A stretch of 64,000 bases of DNA from Megalonaias nervosa (Eukaryota > Mollusca > Bivalvia > Unionida > Unionidae): contig JAECUM010096226.1 in NCBI GenBank assembly GCA_016617855.1, forward strand, positions 1 to 64,000. Direction: 5' to 3'. The notes under the pieces were generated by a model. It saw only the letters and a list, made by a program, of their open reading frames with translations, was not told where the DNA came from and ran no database searches. The translations under genes and the position numbers were made by a program. Below are positions 46,207 to 58,905 of the stretch, piece by piece. Every line of letters begins with the position of its first letter. The first letter of the stretch is position 1.

Positions 46207-46395
46207 ACTGATGTCTGTTTTCTTAGAGCGCATGACTCATAATATAAGGGTCTTGGGTTCAATACCCACTAAGGCCAGCCCAGATCAGCTGCCTCAGTGT
46301 GTCCTTGGGAAAGGCACATAGCTTCCATTTACTCAACATGATATAGCATGTAAAGTGCTAAACTGCTGTTGAAACAAATAAAACCAAAACCCTCA
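46207..46395 (+). mobile_element. SINE family 3
   Basis: B box GGGTTCAATACCCAC, body TGTGTCCTTGGGAAAGGCAC, tail AACAAATAAAACCAAAACC. Confidence 0.75.
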
Positions 46396-46419
46396 TAGAG
46401 TATTAAGATCACAAAGTAC

Positions 46420-46620
46420 CATATATATTTCCTTAAAAGTCAAGTCAAACTGCAATCCACAAATTCCTGATCTGCCATAGCATAATCCACCTGTAGATCA
46501 AAGCCTATGTTGTTTGTTCTATTAAATACTTTTAATAAACTGAATAGACCCAAATCTGCTGGAGCAGATCTAGGTCTGAGCAGTCTGATGTTGGACTTAA
46601 CTTATAAGCGAGTACTCACT
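46420..46620. mobile_element. Small TIR element, family A
   Basis: Starts ACCATATATATTTCCTTAAA and ends TTAACTTATAAGCGAGTA; internal GAGCAGATCTAGGTCTGAGC. Confidence 0.7.
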
Positions 46621-46861
46621 GCAGCAGATCATTACAGTGCTTATCTGTCACTTACATCGTATAGTATAACTAGAACACTAGCTGTTTCTGACCAAAGAAC
46701 TTACAAAGAACTTTTTAACAGTAAAAGCCTACATACGAAAAAGACTTTTGTTTCAGCTGATCTCTGAAAATTTGGCTAAACCTGGTTTATTATCTACAGT
46801 CAATTTAAACTGATGTCTAAAGTCCATGTACAAGTCTGAGAAATTGTTAGGACATACCACA

Positions 46862-46943
46862 TCAAAAGTCAAATGACTTGTGTGGATAATTATTATTATT
46901 ATTATTATTATTATTAAAGTCAAAAGACTTGAGGGGATAATTA

Positions 46944-46982
<39 letters not shown>
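46862..46982. repeat. Two (ATT)n tracts in a short direct duplication
   Basis: AAAGTCAAATGACTTG or AAAGTCAAAAGACTTG, then GGATAATTA and an ATT run, occurs twice. Confidence 0.85.
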
Positions 46983-46983
<1 letters not shown>

Positions 46984-47289
46984 AACTCACACAGCAGACA
47001 ACATATTTTACAATTCCATTGATTTACCCAGATGTCAGTTTTAAACCTTTTTTAAAATTTTCACCTTCACAATAGACTGCCTCATATATAGATCACCTCT
47101 TCAAAAGGGACAACTATTTTGTTGCATTGGCCTGTAAAGACAAATGTCATTGATGCATGGCATGCACCGCTCTTGACATGGTCTCCCTGAAGGACTTCAT
47201 ATAAGGGTTTCGTAATGTGTTCATAGTTAGCAGCTGTTCTTTATGTGGAAGTGTCCTTTATGTAAGTTTCACTATATAATTTAACCAAC

Positions 47290-47840
47290 TTTATATTCCC
47301 CATAAAAAAGTCAAAAAGCTAGCCCTCTCAAAAGTTAAGGCCACATTTAAAATAGCTCTCCAAGAATTAAGTTTACTGCTTAAACTTAACCTCAGAAGCA
47401 AGGCCAACATTTAAACTAGCCTCTCAGAATTATGTCCACCAATGAAGCTGTTCATCTCTGAATTAAGTTCACAATAAACTTACCCTCTCATAACTAAGGT
47501 GATCATTTAAACCAGCCCACTCAGAATGAAAGCCATCATAAAGCCATCTTTTCAACTAACCCACTCAGAATGAAAGCCTGCATAAGGCTATCATTTACAT
47601 TAGCCCTCTCAGAATGAAAGCCTGCATAAGGCAATCATTTAAACTAACCCCTCTCAGAATGAAAGCCTGCATAAGGCCATCATTTAAACTAACCCACTCA
47701 GAATGAAAGCCTGCATAAGGCTATCATTTACATTAGCCCACTCAGAATGAAAGCCTGCATAAGGCTATCATTTATATTAGCCCACTCTGAATGAAAGCCT
47801 GCATAAGGCGATCATTTAAACAAGTCTTCTCAGAATAAGG
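47290..47840. repeat. 44-bp minisatellite with degenerate left flank
   Basis: Good copies at 47510-47830: CACTCAGAATGAAAGCCTGC then ATAAGGCTATCATTTACATT AGCC. Older copies to the left share CTCTCAGAATTAAG and CATTTAAACTAG. Confidence 0.9.
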
Positions 47841-48219
47841 ATCAACATTTAAAGAAGAGGCAACCTCATAAGTGAATGACCTCTGTATCTAGTCTGTTCA
47901 TGTAATTTAGATCAAGGACTGCTAATTAAATAGATTAATGATACCAAATTTCCCTCAAGGCCATACCAGAATTCTAACTATGAAATTTGTCACCCAGCCC
48001 TACAACCTGATCTATCATTATCAATTAATTAGCATAATACAAACTTCTGTAGCAGTGATAAATTGGGCAGAGTACCATGGAGGGAAATTGAGATGGTCCT
48101 TGCTACAGTAAGGCAGTCAAAGGTCAAACACCTAGCCATCATTCAAATGAATAATAAAACAGGCCCTTTTACAATCCACATAAAGTACAGCTAAAATACC
48201 AAGTTAAATTTAAGAGGTT

Positions 48220-48430
48220 TGGTATTGTGCCGTTTAATGCCATTTTTCAGCACATGATTATGGCACCACATGGAGGCCAGTAGCAGTATATATATATATA
48301 TAATATATATATATATGAATGATGGACGAAGAACATGGGAAGATGCCATGAAGAATCACCAACTCACAGGAAGCTACTGGAAAGCTTTCTCACATACCCA
48401 CATTGGTCAAGCTGAGATTCGTATGAAAAA
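48220..48430 (-). mobile_element. SINE family 2, interrupted by (TA)n
   Basis: Minus strand: AAGCTTTCCAGTAGCTTCCT, GTTCTTCGTCCATC, a (TA)n expansion at about 48285-48316, GGCCTCCATGTGG and a TGCTGAAAAATGGCATTAAA end. Confidence 0.75.
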
Positions 48431-48449
48431 TGAAAATGACAAGCAATGC

Positions 48450-48645
48450 AGTGTGTGTCTCTCTGTCTGTCTATGTCTGTGCATGTCTGTGTGTCTGTAT
48501 GTGTATCTGTCTGTGTGTGTGTGTGTGATTGTTGCTTTTGTAGTTGTTACTGCTTGTTGGTTTTTTTAATATCATGAGCAATTACACAAGAGCAAAACTG
48601 ACTTTCTCCTACATTTTCATAATTTCCTCAAGTTTTGTTACTGTT

Positions 48646-48697
<52 letters not shown>

Positions 48698-48740
48698 CCT
48701 GGATCAATGGAATCTCTCTGTTTCCTGGATCAATGGAATA
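48450..48740. repeat. GT-rich and (TC)n tracts with a 26-bp direct duplication
   Basis: TGTCTG/TGTG-rich stretch at 48450-48530; (TC)n at 48650-48694; then CTCTGTTTCCTGGATCAATG GAAT twice in tandem up to 48740. Confidence 0.88.
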
Positions 48741-49095
48741 TTTTCTTAACAAACACATTTGAAATAACCATCATCTTATTACATTCATAAAATATTCTTA
48801 CATGAAAGAATCATCACATCAGTCTAAGCATCCTGCTGATTTTGCAATCGGACTTGAAAGTAAATCAGTGCTCTGATAACAAGTCTAAAACTGCAAAGCA
48901 GACTGAAGAAGACATTGGCCAGGTAAATGCATGTAACAGAAACATCTGTCAGAAGAGAAGTAGATTTGTGGGTCAGATTTGTTTTTGATTTTTTTTAATT
49001 ATTTTTGTACCTACCTGCAGCAGTGTCAGACTTGTGTGTATTTGCACTAGACAAATAGGTTACAGTAGGTAAATAGATAGGTGGACAGATTAGCA

Positions 49096-49275
49096 GACAC
49101 ATACATACATACATACATACATACATACATACATACATACATACATTTTGTAATACTGGCAGGCAGAAAATGAAAAAATTGATTGGTGGACAGACAGACA
49201 TACAGGCAGGCAGGCAGGCAGACAGACAGACAGAGAGATAGATAGATAAATAGATAAATACACAGACAGATATAC

Positions 49276-49306
<31 letters not shown>

Positions 49307-49332
49307 TATACAGATAGACAGACAGACAGATA
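49096..49332. repeat. (ATAC)n and (CAGA)n microsatellites
   Basis: ATAC tract at 49100-49146; GGCAGGCA/CAGACAGA/GATA tracts at 49190-49332. Cys/Leu/Tyr-rich minus frames across them are artefacts. Confidence 0.95.
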
Positions 49333-49519
49333 GTAAAGTGAATTGAAATGTACTTCATTTGTTATACAGGCTATAGTTGTTCTGGTCAGTGGTTACTTGT
49401 TTGTTTTGGCAACAGATTATGCTCATAGACATGTAGCTAGTTTTCTCCAATTCAAATTTCCACTTCTGCCTTGTTATAAAGCGGTCCAAAAATGGGTGTT
49501 AGGGAGTATACAGTTTTAT

Positions 49520-49645
49520 GCTGACAGCATGTTATAACAAAGTACATTATACATATAATTTGACTACTACATAATAAATGAGACTATACTCACTTTATAA
49601 CAAGAACTATATTATAATGAACAGTGGTATAGTGAGGGAGTTTTG
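49520..49645. repeat. Family B fragment
   Basis: Phrases CATTATACATATAATTTGAC and GTGGTATAGTGAGGGAGTTT. Confidence 0.5.
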
Positions 49646-50154
49646 GATTTTGATGGAGGCTGATGGATGTGTCTAAAATATTAATTTTTTTTTCTTTAAA
49701 TGTAAACTTTCACTCTGTGCTTTAAATATGAACTTATATGATTTCATTTTCATAGAAAAAAATGAAACAGTTTAAGTTCATGTATTATCAAGTTAGGTCA
49801 TATTTTTATGACAGAACAAAAAGCTTCATCTCACATTCAAGCCTTAAAAGCAATAAACAGTAATGCACAAAATAGGCTTCTGAACATTGGACAAAACAAC
49901 AGAACTTTAAAAATAGTAGCATAAACCTTGTAATGGAAAAGTACAGCATTTGAGTTTTGCTTCCATTCAACTCAATCAAATTAAGGATCATTTGCCCATG
50001 GAAGCCATGAATGTTGGGGCTTATTGATCAAATTTTATGATAATTCAACCCTAGCTTGAATTTCTTGGCTTCCTGTCCTCAATTGTGAAATTCTGGTGGT
50101 ATAAAGAGCATACTTTTTCAACCAAATACCAAATAATTGTGCACTAATATCATG

Positions 50155-50650
50155 CAACTTGGTATACAAGTACTGTACAACTTTGTACAAATATCATGCA
50201 ACGTAGTGTATGAGTACTGTACAAGTGTGTGCAAATAACGTACAAGTGTATAAATGCTGCACAATTATGTACAAATACTGTACAACTGTGTACCAATACC
50301 ATGAACTTCAATCTACACTTATTGTATAAATGTGTACAAATAATGTACAACTGTGTACAAGTACTGTATAACTGTGTGCAAGTTATGTACAAATGTGTAC
50401 AATGACTACAATGGTGCGAATAACATACAGGTGTGTACAAATACTGTATAACTGTACAAATAACATGCAACTCTGTGTACACATAATGTTCACCTCTGTA
50501 TTGAGAGTATAAAACTGTTTACAAATATGAAAGTCAGTGTGCAAATACTCTACAACTGTACATACACCATGCAAATGCGCACGTGTACTATACAACTGTA
50601 CTTCTTTACTGCCCAAATACTATACAACTGTGAATTTATTTAGTAACCAA
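50155..50650. repeat. Degenerate tandem repeat, about 20-bp unit, about 24 copies
   Basis: The unit is like ACAACTGTGTACAAATAATG with AGTACTGT variants. Minus frames rich in HLYVICTQLY-type words arise from it. Confidence 0.9.
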
Positions 50651-50682
50651 ATACCTTACAACTGCAAACTCCTTTCAGACCG

Positions 50683-50990
50683 ATCTGGTGGCCTAGTGGT
50701 TAGAGTTGGATGAGGGAGGTCACGGGTTCGAACCCCAGCAGATTCATACCAAAGACTTATAAAAATAATGCTAAAAGCTGCCTTGCTAGGCGCTCAACAT
50801 TAAGAGTTAGTGTTACGACTGGTTGGCAAAGTGTCAGGATCATGCGACTGGGTGGGAGATCATGCTACATATCTGCAGCATGATGACCAAGTGTTAGACA
50901 TCACAATAAACTGCTACACTGCAGACATCGTAGCAATATGAATGAAAAATGTTCTAAGCTGCGTTAAAAAGCCAAATCATACACACACTC
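50683..50990 (+). mobile_element. SINE family 1, full length
   Basis: tRNA-like head GGTGGCCTAGTGGTTAGAGT (A box) and CACGGGTTCGAACCCC (B box, about 50720-50735); body GTGTCAGGATCATGCGACTG and AAACTGCTACACTGCAGACA; end AAGCTGCGTTAAAAAGCC and a CACACACTCACAC tail. This is the best reference copy in the window. Confidence 0.9.
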
Positions 50991-52580
50991 ACACGCAAAC
51001 TTCTTTAGAGACCAAATACAAATGCCAACTTTAGCCATTAAAATGAAGATTGGTTTATTTCTATTAAATCAAGAAAATATGACAGTTTAGGAATCATATT
51101 ATCACAGCATCATAAAAAAGGACAAATTAACCACACTAATGACAAACCACAGGTAAGAAGATTTTTTAAGGGTTCTTAGGGGTTGAAAAAAGTAGGCACA
51201 AATTCCACTGTGATTTATGGACAAGAATTTTACAATAAAGTATATCAAACTTATGCATAATGTAACCTTGAAGATTTGATTCCAAAATTCTTTAAATTTA
51301 TTTCCAAACCTGTTTCCCATTCTCAATCATCAAAACAAACCTCTTTATAAATGGATTAATTTACACTATTTCAATTCGTAACCTAGCTACACTAAAATAT
51401 CCCCACAGAAAGTTTCACTTTACTTGAGGGTCATCATACAAACACACACACCACACCCCTGAATTCTTGCTGGTAGGCGGGGAGGCTGGATGTCAAGACA
51501 TGATGAAAATCAATGAATCCAATCAAATTTGTAATGGAGTGGGTAACAAATCATGCAATTTCTCAACTCTCACTCCAGAACATGCCATACAGTGTGGTCT
51601 CTAGTACAAAAATTCTCTGATGATAAAACCAGGGAACCACTGCTACCTAATAAATCTGCCAAAAACCTAAGGGTCGGCTGATCACAAGATATGGTTATCT
51701 TTAGGAAATATTTGCCAAAACTTTATAAAAATGAGGGGAGGCCTCATTATCCTTTACAAGCATATTATTGGACAAATACAGTACTGACTGCTGAGTGTTA
51801 TTGTCAAGTTCTGTTATGCTTGCCTATCCAACTAATTTCAAAGTGAGTATATATGGTAGTCATATTTTTTCAAATAATTTTTTATTTCAAAACAACAAAT
51901 TTCAACATTTTAAAGTCTACACATCCGGAAATTCTGCACTAGTCTAAGAATTCGGTGGCATGTTAAATTTCAATGACAGAAGTACTACAAATATTGTTTC
52001 TAAATTTTGTAGGGATTCAATGCACGTGAAGAAATCAAGTTTTATCCAGAAGAAAATTAAATTTGCAAGCAAACTGGAGCTAATCGTGCTATTACTGTAT
52101 ATCACAATCTGCACACATCCTCTGCCTAGGAGGTATTTTTCTCTCTGAAACTGATCCAGGTACTGTATAAGCAATTTGGCTCTCTGTCTGGTACATAGGT
52201 GTCAATTTGTAATTCTACTTTCAGTTGACTATCTTTTGACTTCAATCCATCCATTTTGGTGATCAGTACATTATTTGGTGGATTAAAGTGCTGGTGCATG
52301 AGTGCTAGGCAATGGGTGCAGTTAAATCACACCAGGGGTTTTTGATTACTGCTTTTACAAAATTATACCCCCCTAAGCTGTTCCATTATAATATATCTAT
52401 ATATATATGGGTTGGTGGGTGCAATAAGCCGCCTTGAAGATGATGGGTGCTGTAACTCATACACCTGGTATCAAATCTCCATAGAGTACAAATTAAGAAT
52501 TCTTCCACTTGTAAGGTATTATTGTTTCTTTCTCCATATTAAAAAAAATTATGATAATTTTTTTAATCCAGGGATAGCAC
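50991..52580. other. No gene seen; includes a family A fragment
   Basis: 51760-51865 carries a family A right half ending AAAGTGAGTATATATGGTA. The rest is unassigned; open frames on both strands near 51950-52170 overlap and are unrecognised. Confidence 0.45.
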
Positions 52581-52585
52581 TTTCT

Positions 52586-52587
<2 letters not shown>

Positions 52588-52623
<36 letters not shown>

Positions 52624-52663
52624 CAAAATGCATACATACATACATACATACATACATACATAC
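52588..52663. repeat. (CT)n and (CATA)n microsatellites
   Basis: (CT)n at about 52589-52620, CATA units at about 52630-52663. Confidence 0.95.
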
Positions 52664-52699
52664 TCCCCCACTTATCGCAAGAACAGGTGACTAATGTTG

Positions 52700-52880
52700 G
52701 CAAAAGTCATGATGTCTCAGTGGTTGCCTGCCTGACTCTAAAACAAAATAGTGCAGATTCAAATCCCGCCAACAGATCGGTCTAGGATGGCTATCATAGT
52801 GTCCTTTGTTAAGATACTTTATACCAATTGCCTTGGCACTAAATAACCTACTTCATGTTGCTGTGATATAAAAGAAAAAA
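52700..52880 (+). mobile_element. SINE family 3
   Basis: Head GATGTCTCAGTGGTTGCCTG (A box), B box CAGATTCAAATCCCGCC, body GTCCTTTGTTAAGATACTTT, A-rich tail. Confidence 0.75.
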
Positions 52881-53054
52881 AAAAACTATTTTTGAGTCCA
52901 AATTCTGGCAATTTGATTCAAAAGTTTACCAAGCATACGGGATCCTTTAGATCATAATAAAATTCTGTGGAAGAGGAAATGCAGAGATGAATCAATAAAT
53001 TTAATACACTTTGTGATGAGCAAGTAGCAAATTATTCAAAATTCTCAGCTCAGA

Positions 53055-53335
53055 AAGCCTGGTGTGACTTACGAATGTCTGGTCTGACTTGTGGCTGTCA
53101 GGTCTAACTGTTCTGACATGGGCATCTATTACAATGTATAGCTGTCTGGTTTGACTGGTCGGACTTATGATTGTCTGATCTGATTGGTCTGGCTTATGAC
53201 TGTCTAGTCCAAATTATGGCTGTCTAGTATGACTTATGACTGTTAGTTGTATGATTCATGGATATTGGGTTTTGATTTATCGATCTGGACTGGTCTTATT
53301 TGAACTAACTGGTCCGACTTAGGCTGTCCTGTTCA
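53055..53335. repeat. Degenerate tandem repeat, about 20-bp unit
   Basis: Variants of CTGTCTGGTCTGACTTATGA, about 13 copies. Confidence 0.88.
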
Positions 53336-53344
53336 ATAAAGCCA

Positions 53345-53835
53345 ATAAAGTAGACTAATTAGTGATGTTACCTTAGTGAGGTATTTCATACAGAGAATTG
53401 CTATTAAATAATGAAACTGAATTCATGGCCATATCTGCCTTACAAATAAACTACCTTATTTTGAGGTATTTTATAGAAAATTTATACTAAATAATGAAAT
53501 CGAATCCATGGCCATACTTGCATTACAAAAGAAATTACCTTACATTCAGGTATTTTATAGAAAATTTACCGGGTATGTTAAATAATGAAACAGAATCCAT
53601 GGCCATACCTGCCTTACAAATTAAACTACCTTATTTTGAGGTCTTTTATACACAATTTAGATGAAATAATAAATGGAATCCAGGGCCATACCATTCTTAG
53701 AAATGAAACTGCCTTATATTGTGGTCTTTTATACCTAATTTTGCCATCAAACAATGACATGGGATCCAAGACCAAACTCCCAACTCATATAAGGAATCAT
53801 CTTATACTGAGATAACTTATAAGGGATGTACTGTA
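53345..53835. repeat. About 90-95-bp tandem repeat of family B interior
   Basis: Five units with ACCTTATTTTGAGGTATTTT, AATAATGAAA and GAATCCATGGCCATACTTGC. Confidence 0.8.
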
Positions 53836-55580
53836 TAATGATATTGGACATGTTCGGAATAAAAACATTATCACATTTAGAAAACATAAATTAAATCTGG
53901 CCCTCCTTCACCGACAAAAGAGCAGCATTTAAATGCAAACTTGACCAGTTTACTGATTACTTATCATTACTTTAATCATACAAAATATGTTAGTACCAGT
54001 CTCTGAAAATTGTATCGTCATTAATTACTACCATGATATAATGGCTCAGCGTACTACCATTTAAACTGTAATCAAACAGTTGCAAGTCAAAGTGATCAGC
54101 AACTTTTCCGTTTGTTTGATTAATATTTAATCTTTTATAACAATTTACCAACACCATTTTGCTACAAATTCTGTTAGCAAACAGCAAGATATTAATTCCA
54201 TACAACCTAAAATGGATAAATTACAACATGACATGGTTTCCACACCAGCAGCTGTCAGCAGGCATTGGGGGAATTAGCCCCTAATTCGACTGTGAAGATC
54301 AATATATAGCACTGTGTGCATCCCAAAAAAAATGTAAGATTTAAATCTTCCATAGGGCAAATCATAATGTACCAGCAGATCAAGATCAATCCACTCGTGT
54401 CTTTATTAGAACGGTGTTGATACTGAACTCACAGTGCTACAGCTGTATATGGAATGCCAGATTGGGGTCTGTGCCAGATTGGGGTCTATGCTGGCCATAA
54501 ATATGGTATTAGGGTAATGATACAAGAACATTACATGAGACTTTCCTACAGTAGCGTTGACTCTGTTTGCTCTGTCATTTGTAAATGATACCATATCCAG
54601 CTGTTTGAAATGGCAGAAAATTGATTGATTTTTTGGGGGTAGGAAGGATTAATGCATCTATTGTCAAACAAAGGTATCAATTTTACGCCACCTGATTTTG
54701 AAATTAGCTAAAACTTTAAATTGTACAAGAAATGACAAATTGGTGGCAATTAGGCTTTCTCTGGCACCCTGTCTCTGTGAGGTCTGCCTCTGAATAGAAC
54801 ATGTCAATTAAAAAGCGATTTTTTTTTTCTTTTTACTGTATCATTTTCTACATGGGCATAAAATTTATTTCCTTAGTCACCTGGGGGTCACTAGACTTTA
54901 AACTTACATAATAACACCCCATTTTTTTGTATTATGAAAGTAACACTTTTTTTCTACTCCTTCGGCTGGGTTGGGTATAAATACATGTACATGGCAACCC
55001 TAAAGGCTGTCCGTCATTTGTTAAAGGGCTTGAGGACCTTAATAGCTATTGACGTCATACAACAGATTGGCCAGAAAAAACACCATTAATGTCTTCATAG
55101 TCCCATAAACAAGACTGTTAGCATTTAAGGTCGACCGACCATTTTTATCTTCTGAAAGTACTGGAGGTGGGAGCGATGACTTTTTTCCAAGCAGGATATT
55201 ATTTTGTTTAATCTCAGAAGATTAATTTTTTAAAAGACAAAGTTATCATGGAAAAGAATTAAATCTTTTTATTAAAAACTGTTGAACAGTATTTTTTTCA
55301 TGCAATCTGCGGACCGGTATTTTTGTTGAAAAAAAAATCCCAGCACCAACCCCACCCTACTCTCAAGGGGTTGGTTGTTACCCTATATAACACATACAGA
55401 AAAATGTTTGTTGCACTGTAGCTGAAACTGAAAATTGCATTTCTCAATAACATTTGCTACATCATAAAGAAAGTCATGACAACATTGTCAAAGTATCCCA
55501 TGCTACAAATTTCTGATATAATCCATCAAACAAAAAGTATTTTAAATTTGCTCACCAGTTTCAACATGTTTTCAAAAACA
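53836..55580. other. No gene seen; unassigned DNA
   Basis: Low-repeat AT-rich sequence. A short direct repeat GCCAGATTGGGGTCTGTG/TATG lies at about 54451-54490. No recognisable coding region. Confidence 0.4.
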
Positions 55581-55584
55581 TTTG

Positions 55585-55715
55585 AGGACCATATGACATA
55601 TGCACAGGGTCACACAAGTCCTTGTTACATGGACAAATTTGCAGCTGGACTGAGGATCGAACCCAAGAACTTCCTACTTGACCAGTCTACTACATATGCT
55701 ATCTAAGCCAATGCA
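55585..55715 (-). mobile_element. tRNA-derived SINE fragment
   Basis: Minus strand: TTAGATAGCATATGTAGTAG head, CTTGGGTTCGATCCTC B box (about 55660-55645), then CAGCTGCAAATTTGTCC. Confidence 0.65.
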
Positions 55716-55989
55716 CATGACCTGCTGCAGCAAAATCTTCCTATGCCATTTAAAAAAGAGGCTTTGGACCTGGTGACATATTTGAGAAAACTTTTTTCTC
55801 TAAAGTTAAAAATAACCCCAAATATTTTCATCCCCCTCCCTTCCTATGAGTTATTATTGCAGGGTGGGATGAGAGTGGTAGCAGATAGTCAGATGGAGGG
55901 TGAGCTGTAATAGCAGAAAAGATTATGGACAATGTGCCTTCACCAAAGGGTCTAGGTGTGACTGTTCTCTAACCATAAGGCCAAAATTC

Positions 55990-56215
55990 AAAATACAGTT
56001 CTACTCACTAACAAGTCAAATCAAACTGCACAGATGCACAAATGCAGAGGTGGCTTTGTGTAAGGCAATGACAGATCTGGGTCTATGCAGTTTTTATTAA
56101 GGAATAATTAGTTTAACAAGCAACACAGGCCCTGAACTGCAAGCATATTATGTGATTGCAGATCAGGGTCTGTGTCTGCTAGCAGTGGGCTCAACCTACA
56201 TCATAGCATATATTG
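55990..56215. mobile_element. Small TIR element, family A
   Basis: Internal GACAGATCTGGGTCTATGCA and inverted TTGCAGATCAGGGTCTGTGT; right end diverged. Confidence 0.65.
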
Positions 56216-56394
56216 CAAGGGAAAAAAATATTAAGATGTGGTTCTCAAAAACATAAAAAAAAGTAAAAAATTTATTTTGTTTTATTATCCATGATATTTC
56301 AATAAGGAAATGAGTCCTAGCACTTCTAAACATAAAAGAATTCATTCAGGATTCGTTAATATCATATCTATAAAAATGGTTTTAAACTTCCCTT

Positions 56395-56625
56395 GGCATC
56401 TACTGTACATACTCGTTTTTAAGTCTATACCAACTAGAAGCAACATAGACCCTGATCTGTCATCACATTATGTGCCAGTAGATCAGGATCTGTGTTGTTG
56501 GTTCTACTGATTACTCATAACAAACTGCACAGACCCAGATATTCCAACTTGTTATGTGACAGCAGATCTGGCCTGTGCAGTATGCAGTAGGAGATGATTT
56601 AAAAGTGAGTATACACTGTAATTTA
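56395..56625. mobile_element. Small TIR element, family A
   Basis: Starts TGTACATACTCGTTTTTAAG, contains AGACCCTGATCTGTCATCAC and AGCAGATCTGGCCTGTGCAG, and ends TTTAAAAGTGAGTATACA. Confidence 0.72.
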
Positions 56626-57550
56626 GAATTGTTTACATAAATCAGTGAATCATTTTGAGAATACATTTCATTCATAATATTGACAAATCACTCCATAAAT
56701 GAAATTCAAGCCCAAAAATTCTGTATGCGCAAGACTAAGATGCCAGTTTTGGGAAATTTACATAATTTGCAGGCTTGAATCAACAGACAATCTTAAACGT
56801 TTATTGGTGGGTGCAAATTAGTAATTCTCAGCAAATGAGGTTTCTCTCTGTGCCATTTGCATACAGTCATCGTACTAAATTAATCTCCTGCTTTTTCAAG
56901 AACCTCATGAATTTTTTTTTTTTTTTGCCTAGGCCAAAACAATAAATATGTTTCCTAATGCACTGGTTTTAAAACGAGGGTAGGTAGGTAGAGATTTTTT
57001 AAAATTTTGCTTTTTACACATTATAAAAAGATAATGATTTTAGTATATATAATGTACTAAGTGCATCGAGTACTGGGCTAAGCTAGATGCACAAATTAAT
57101 TTCAGTAATTTTTTGTTAAAATTATTTTTATACATGGGAGGGCAAAAAAGTGCTAGGGTTGGCAAAACAAAATAGCCACAGTCGGCCGACCAGAAACACA
57201 TTTATTTTTTGCCCTATCCCCATCACCTCTGTAAAGGAGATAACCACCTGCATTACAAAGGGTATCTAAAAGAAAGCAATCAGGTATCTTTTTCTTCCAA
57301 TTTAGGTTACAAATAATGGGTTCTTAACCTGTAGACACCAAAAATATCAGACCATCACAGGAAAACACTTATCAACTTCTTCATTGACCGAACTTACAGC
57401 TCTAAATGATACGAGATCATACATTTACATGAAATCATTCATTTTCGAATAAGTATGTAACAGATGTGCAAGACAATATAAGCCCTTGTTTGTTTGTTGG
57501 TATGTGTGTTTGTTTTGGGAAATTCAATTTTTGTCATTTTGCCTTGAATA
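56626..57550. other. No gene seen; unassigned DNA
   Basis: Poly-T at about 56912-56927; otherwise unassigned. Confidence 0.4.
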
Positions 57551-57554
57551 CAAC

Positions 57555-58600
57555 AGTATTTCCTCATTATTACACCGTCAATGGGAGACACCAACTCTTA
57601 TAATGAGACTACCTTACAATGTAGTACATGATATATATAACTTCACTAACACTTAACGAACTGGAATTCATGACCATACTTGCCTTACACAGGAACCATG
57701 TTCTATTGATGAACCTATGAAGTGTGTGATACATATAACTTGACTATGACATGATGAAATGGAATCCATGATCATACTTGCCTTATACAGAAACCATGTT
57801 ATAATGATAAGCCTTATAGTGAGACTGCCTTATAATGATGTACATGATACATATAACTTCACTTATGACATGATAAAAAGGAATCCATGGTCATTCTTGC
57901 ATTATACAGGAACCATGTTATAATGATGAGTCATATACTGAGACTGTTATAAGGAAGTACATGTACATGTAACTTCTTCCACTTAATGAAAATGGAATCC
58001 ATGATCATACTTGCCTTATACAGGAACTATGTTATAAAGATAAGCCTTATAGTGAGACTGCCTTATAATGATGTACATGATATATATAACTTGACTATGA
58101 CATGATGAAATGGAATCCATGATCATACTTGCCTTATATACAGGAACAGTGTTGTAATGGTAAGCCTTATAGTGAGACTGTCTTATAATGATGTACATGA
58201 TATATATAACTTGACTATGACATGATGAAATGGAATCCATGATCATACTTGCCTTATATACAGGAACCATGTTGTAATGATGAGCCTTTAAGTGAGACTG
58301 TCTTATGATGAAGTACATGATAGATTTAATTTCACTATCATTTAAGGAAATGGGATGCATGATCATACTCACCTCATACAGGAACCATGTTATATTGATG
58401 AGTGTTATAGTGAGACCACCTTATAATGAAGTACCATGTTATAATGAGTGTTATAGTGAGATTGCCTTATAATGAGATATATAATTTTACTACCACTTAT
58501 TGAAATGGGATCCATGTCATATACTGACACCTTATACAGAAACAGTGTTATGATGACTAGCCTTATAGTGAGACAGCTTTATAATCAAGTGCATATGTAC
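57555..58600. repeat. 120-bp tandem array of family B interior, about 8-9 copies
   Basis: Starts with the family B terminus (CAGTATTTCCTCATTATTAC) and then repeats a 120-bp unit containing AATGGAATCCATGATCATAC, TTGCCTTATACAGGAACCAT and GCCTTATAGTGAGACTGCCT. The 60 bases from 58081 and the 60 from 58201 are identical, giving the period directly. Confidence 0.92.
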
Positions 58601-58689
58601 CTAAATAAACATACTGAGGCTGCATTATTTAAGTTTTATTATAAATTAAGTACAAATTCAGTACAACTGTATTTGTAGTTGCTCACCGA

Positions 58690-58905
58690 AAGTGTCTCTG
58701 AGTAGACATGTAGCATCATGGCCCACCCAGTCACATTATTCGTCACCAGGCTGACCAGACCTAACACTAACCTCTTAAAGATGAGCGCCAAGCAAGGCAG
58801 CTGCTAGTACCATTTTTATACGTCTTTGGTATGACTTGGCCAGGTTTTGAACCTGCAACCTCCCGCATCCAAGGCAGACATTCTAACCACTTAGGCCACT
58901 GAAGC
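58690..58905 (-). mobile_element. SINE family 1, 3'-truncated
   Basis: Minus strand: head GTGGCCTAAGTGGTTAGAAT, B-box region GTTGCAGGTTCAAAACCTG, body to GACTGGGTGGGCCATGATGC. The last third is missing. Confidence 0.82.

Noticed and set aside
49047..49358. Membrane-protein-like frames rich in Cys, Leu and Tyr (also at 30592-30846, 48270-48569, 13111-13536)
   Set aside because: They are translations of microsatellites.
50683..50740. tRNA gene (good A and B boxes); same for 42990-43150, 59615-59800 and 63933-64000
   Set aside because: The acceptor stems do not close and each continues into a repeated body, so these are SINE heads.
58016..58372. 118-codon minus frame with repeated IIRQSHYKAY
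   Set aside because: Produced by the 120-bp array; the same words arise from the 87-bp array.
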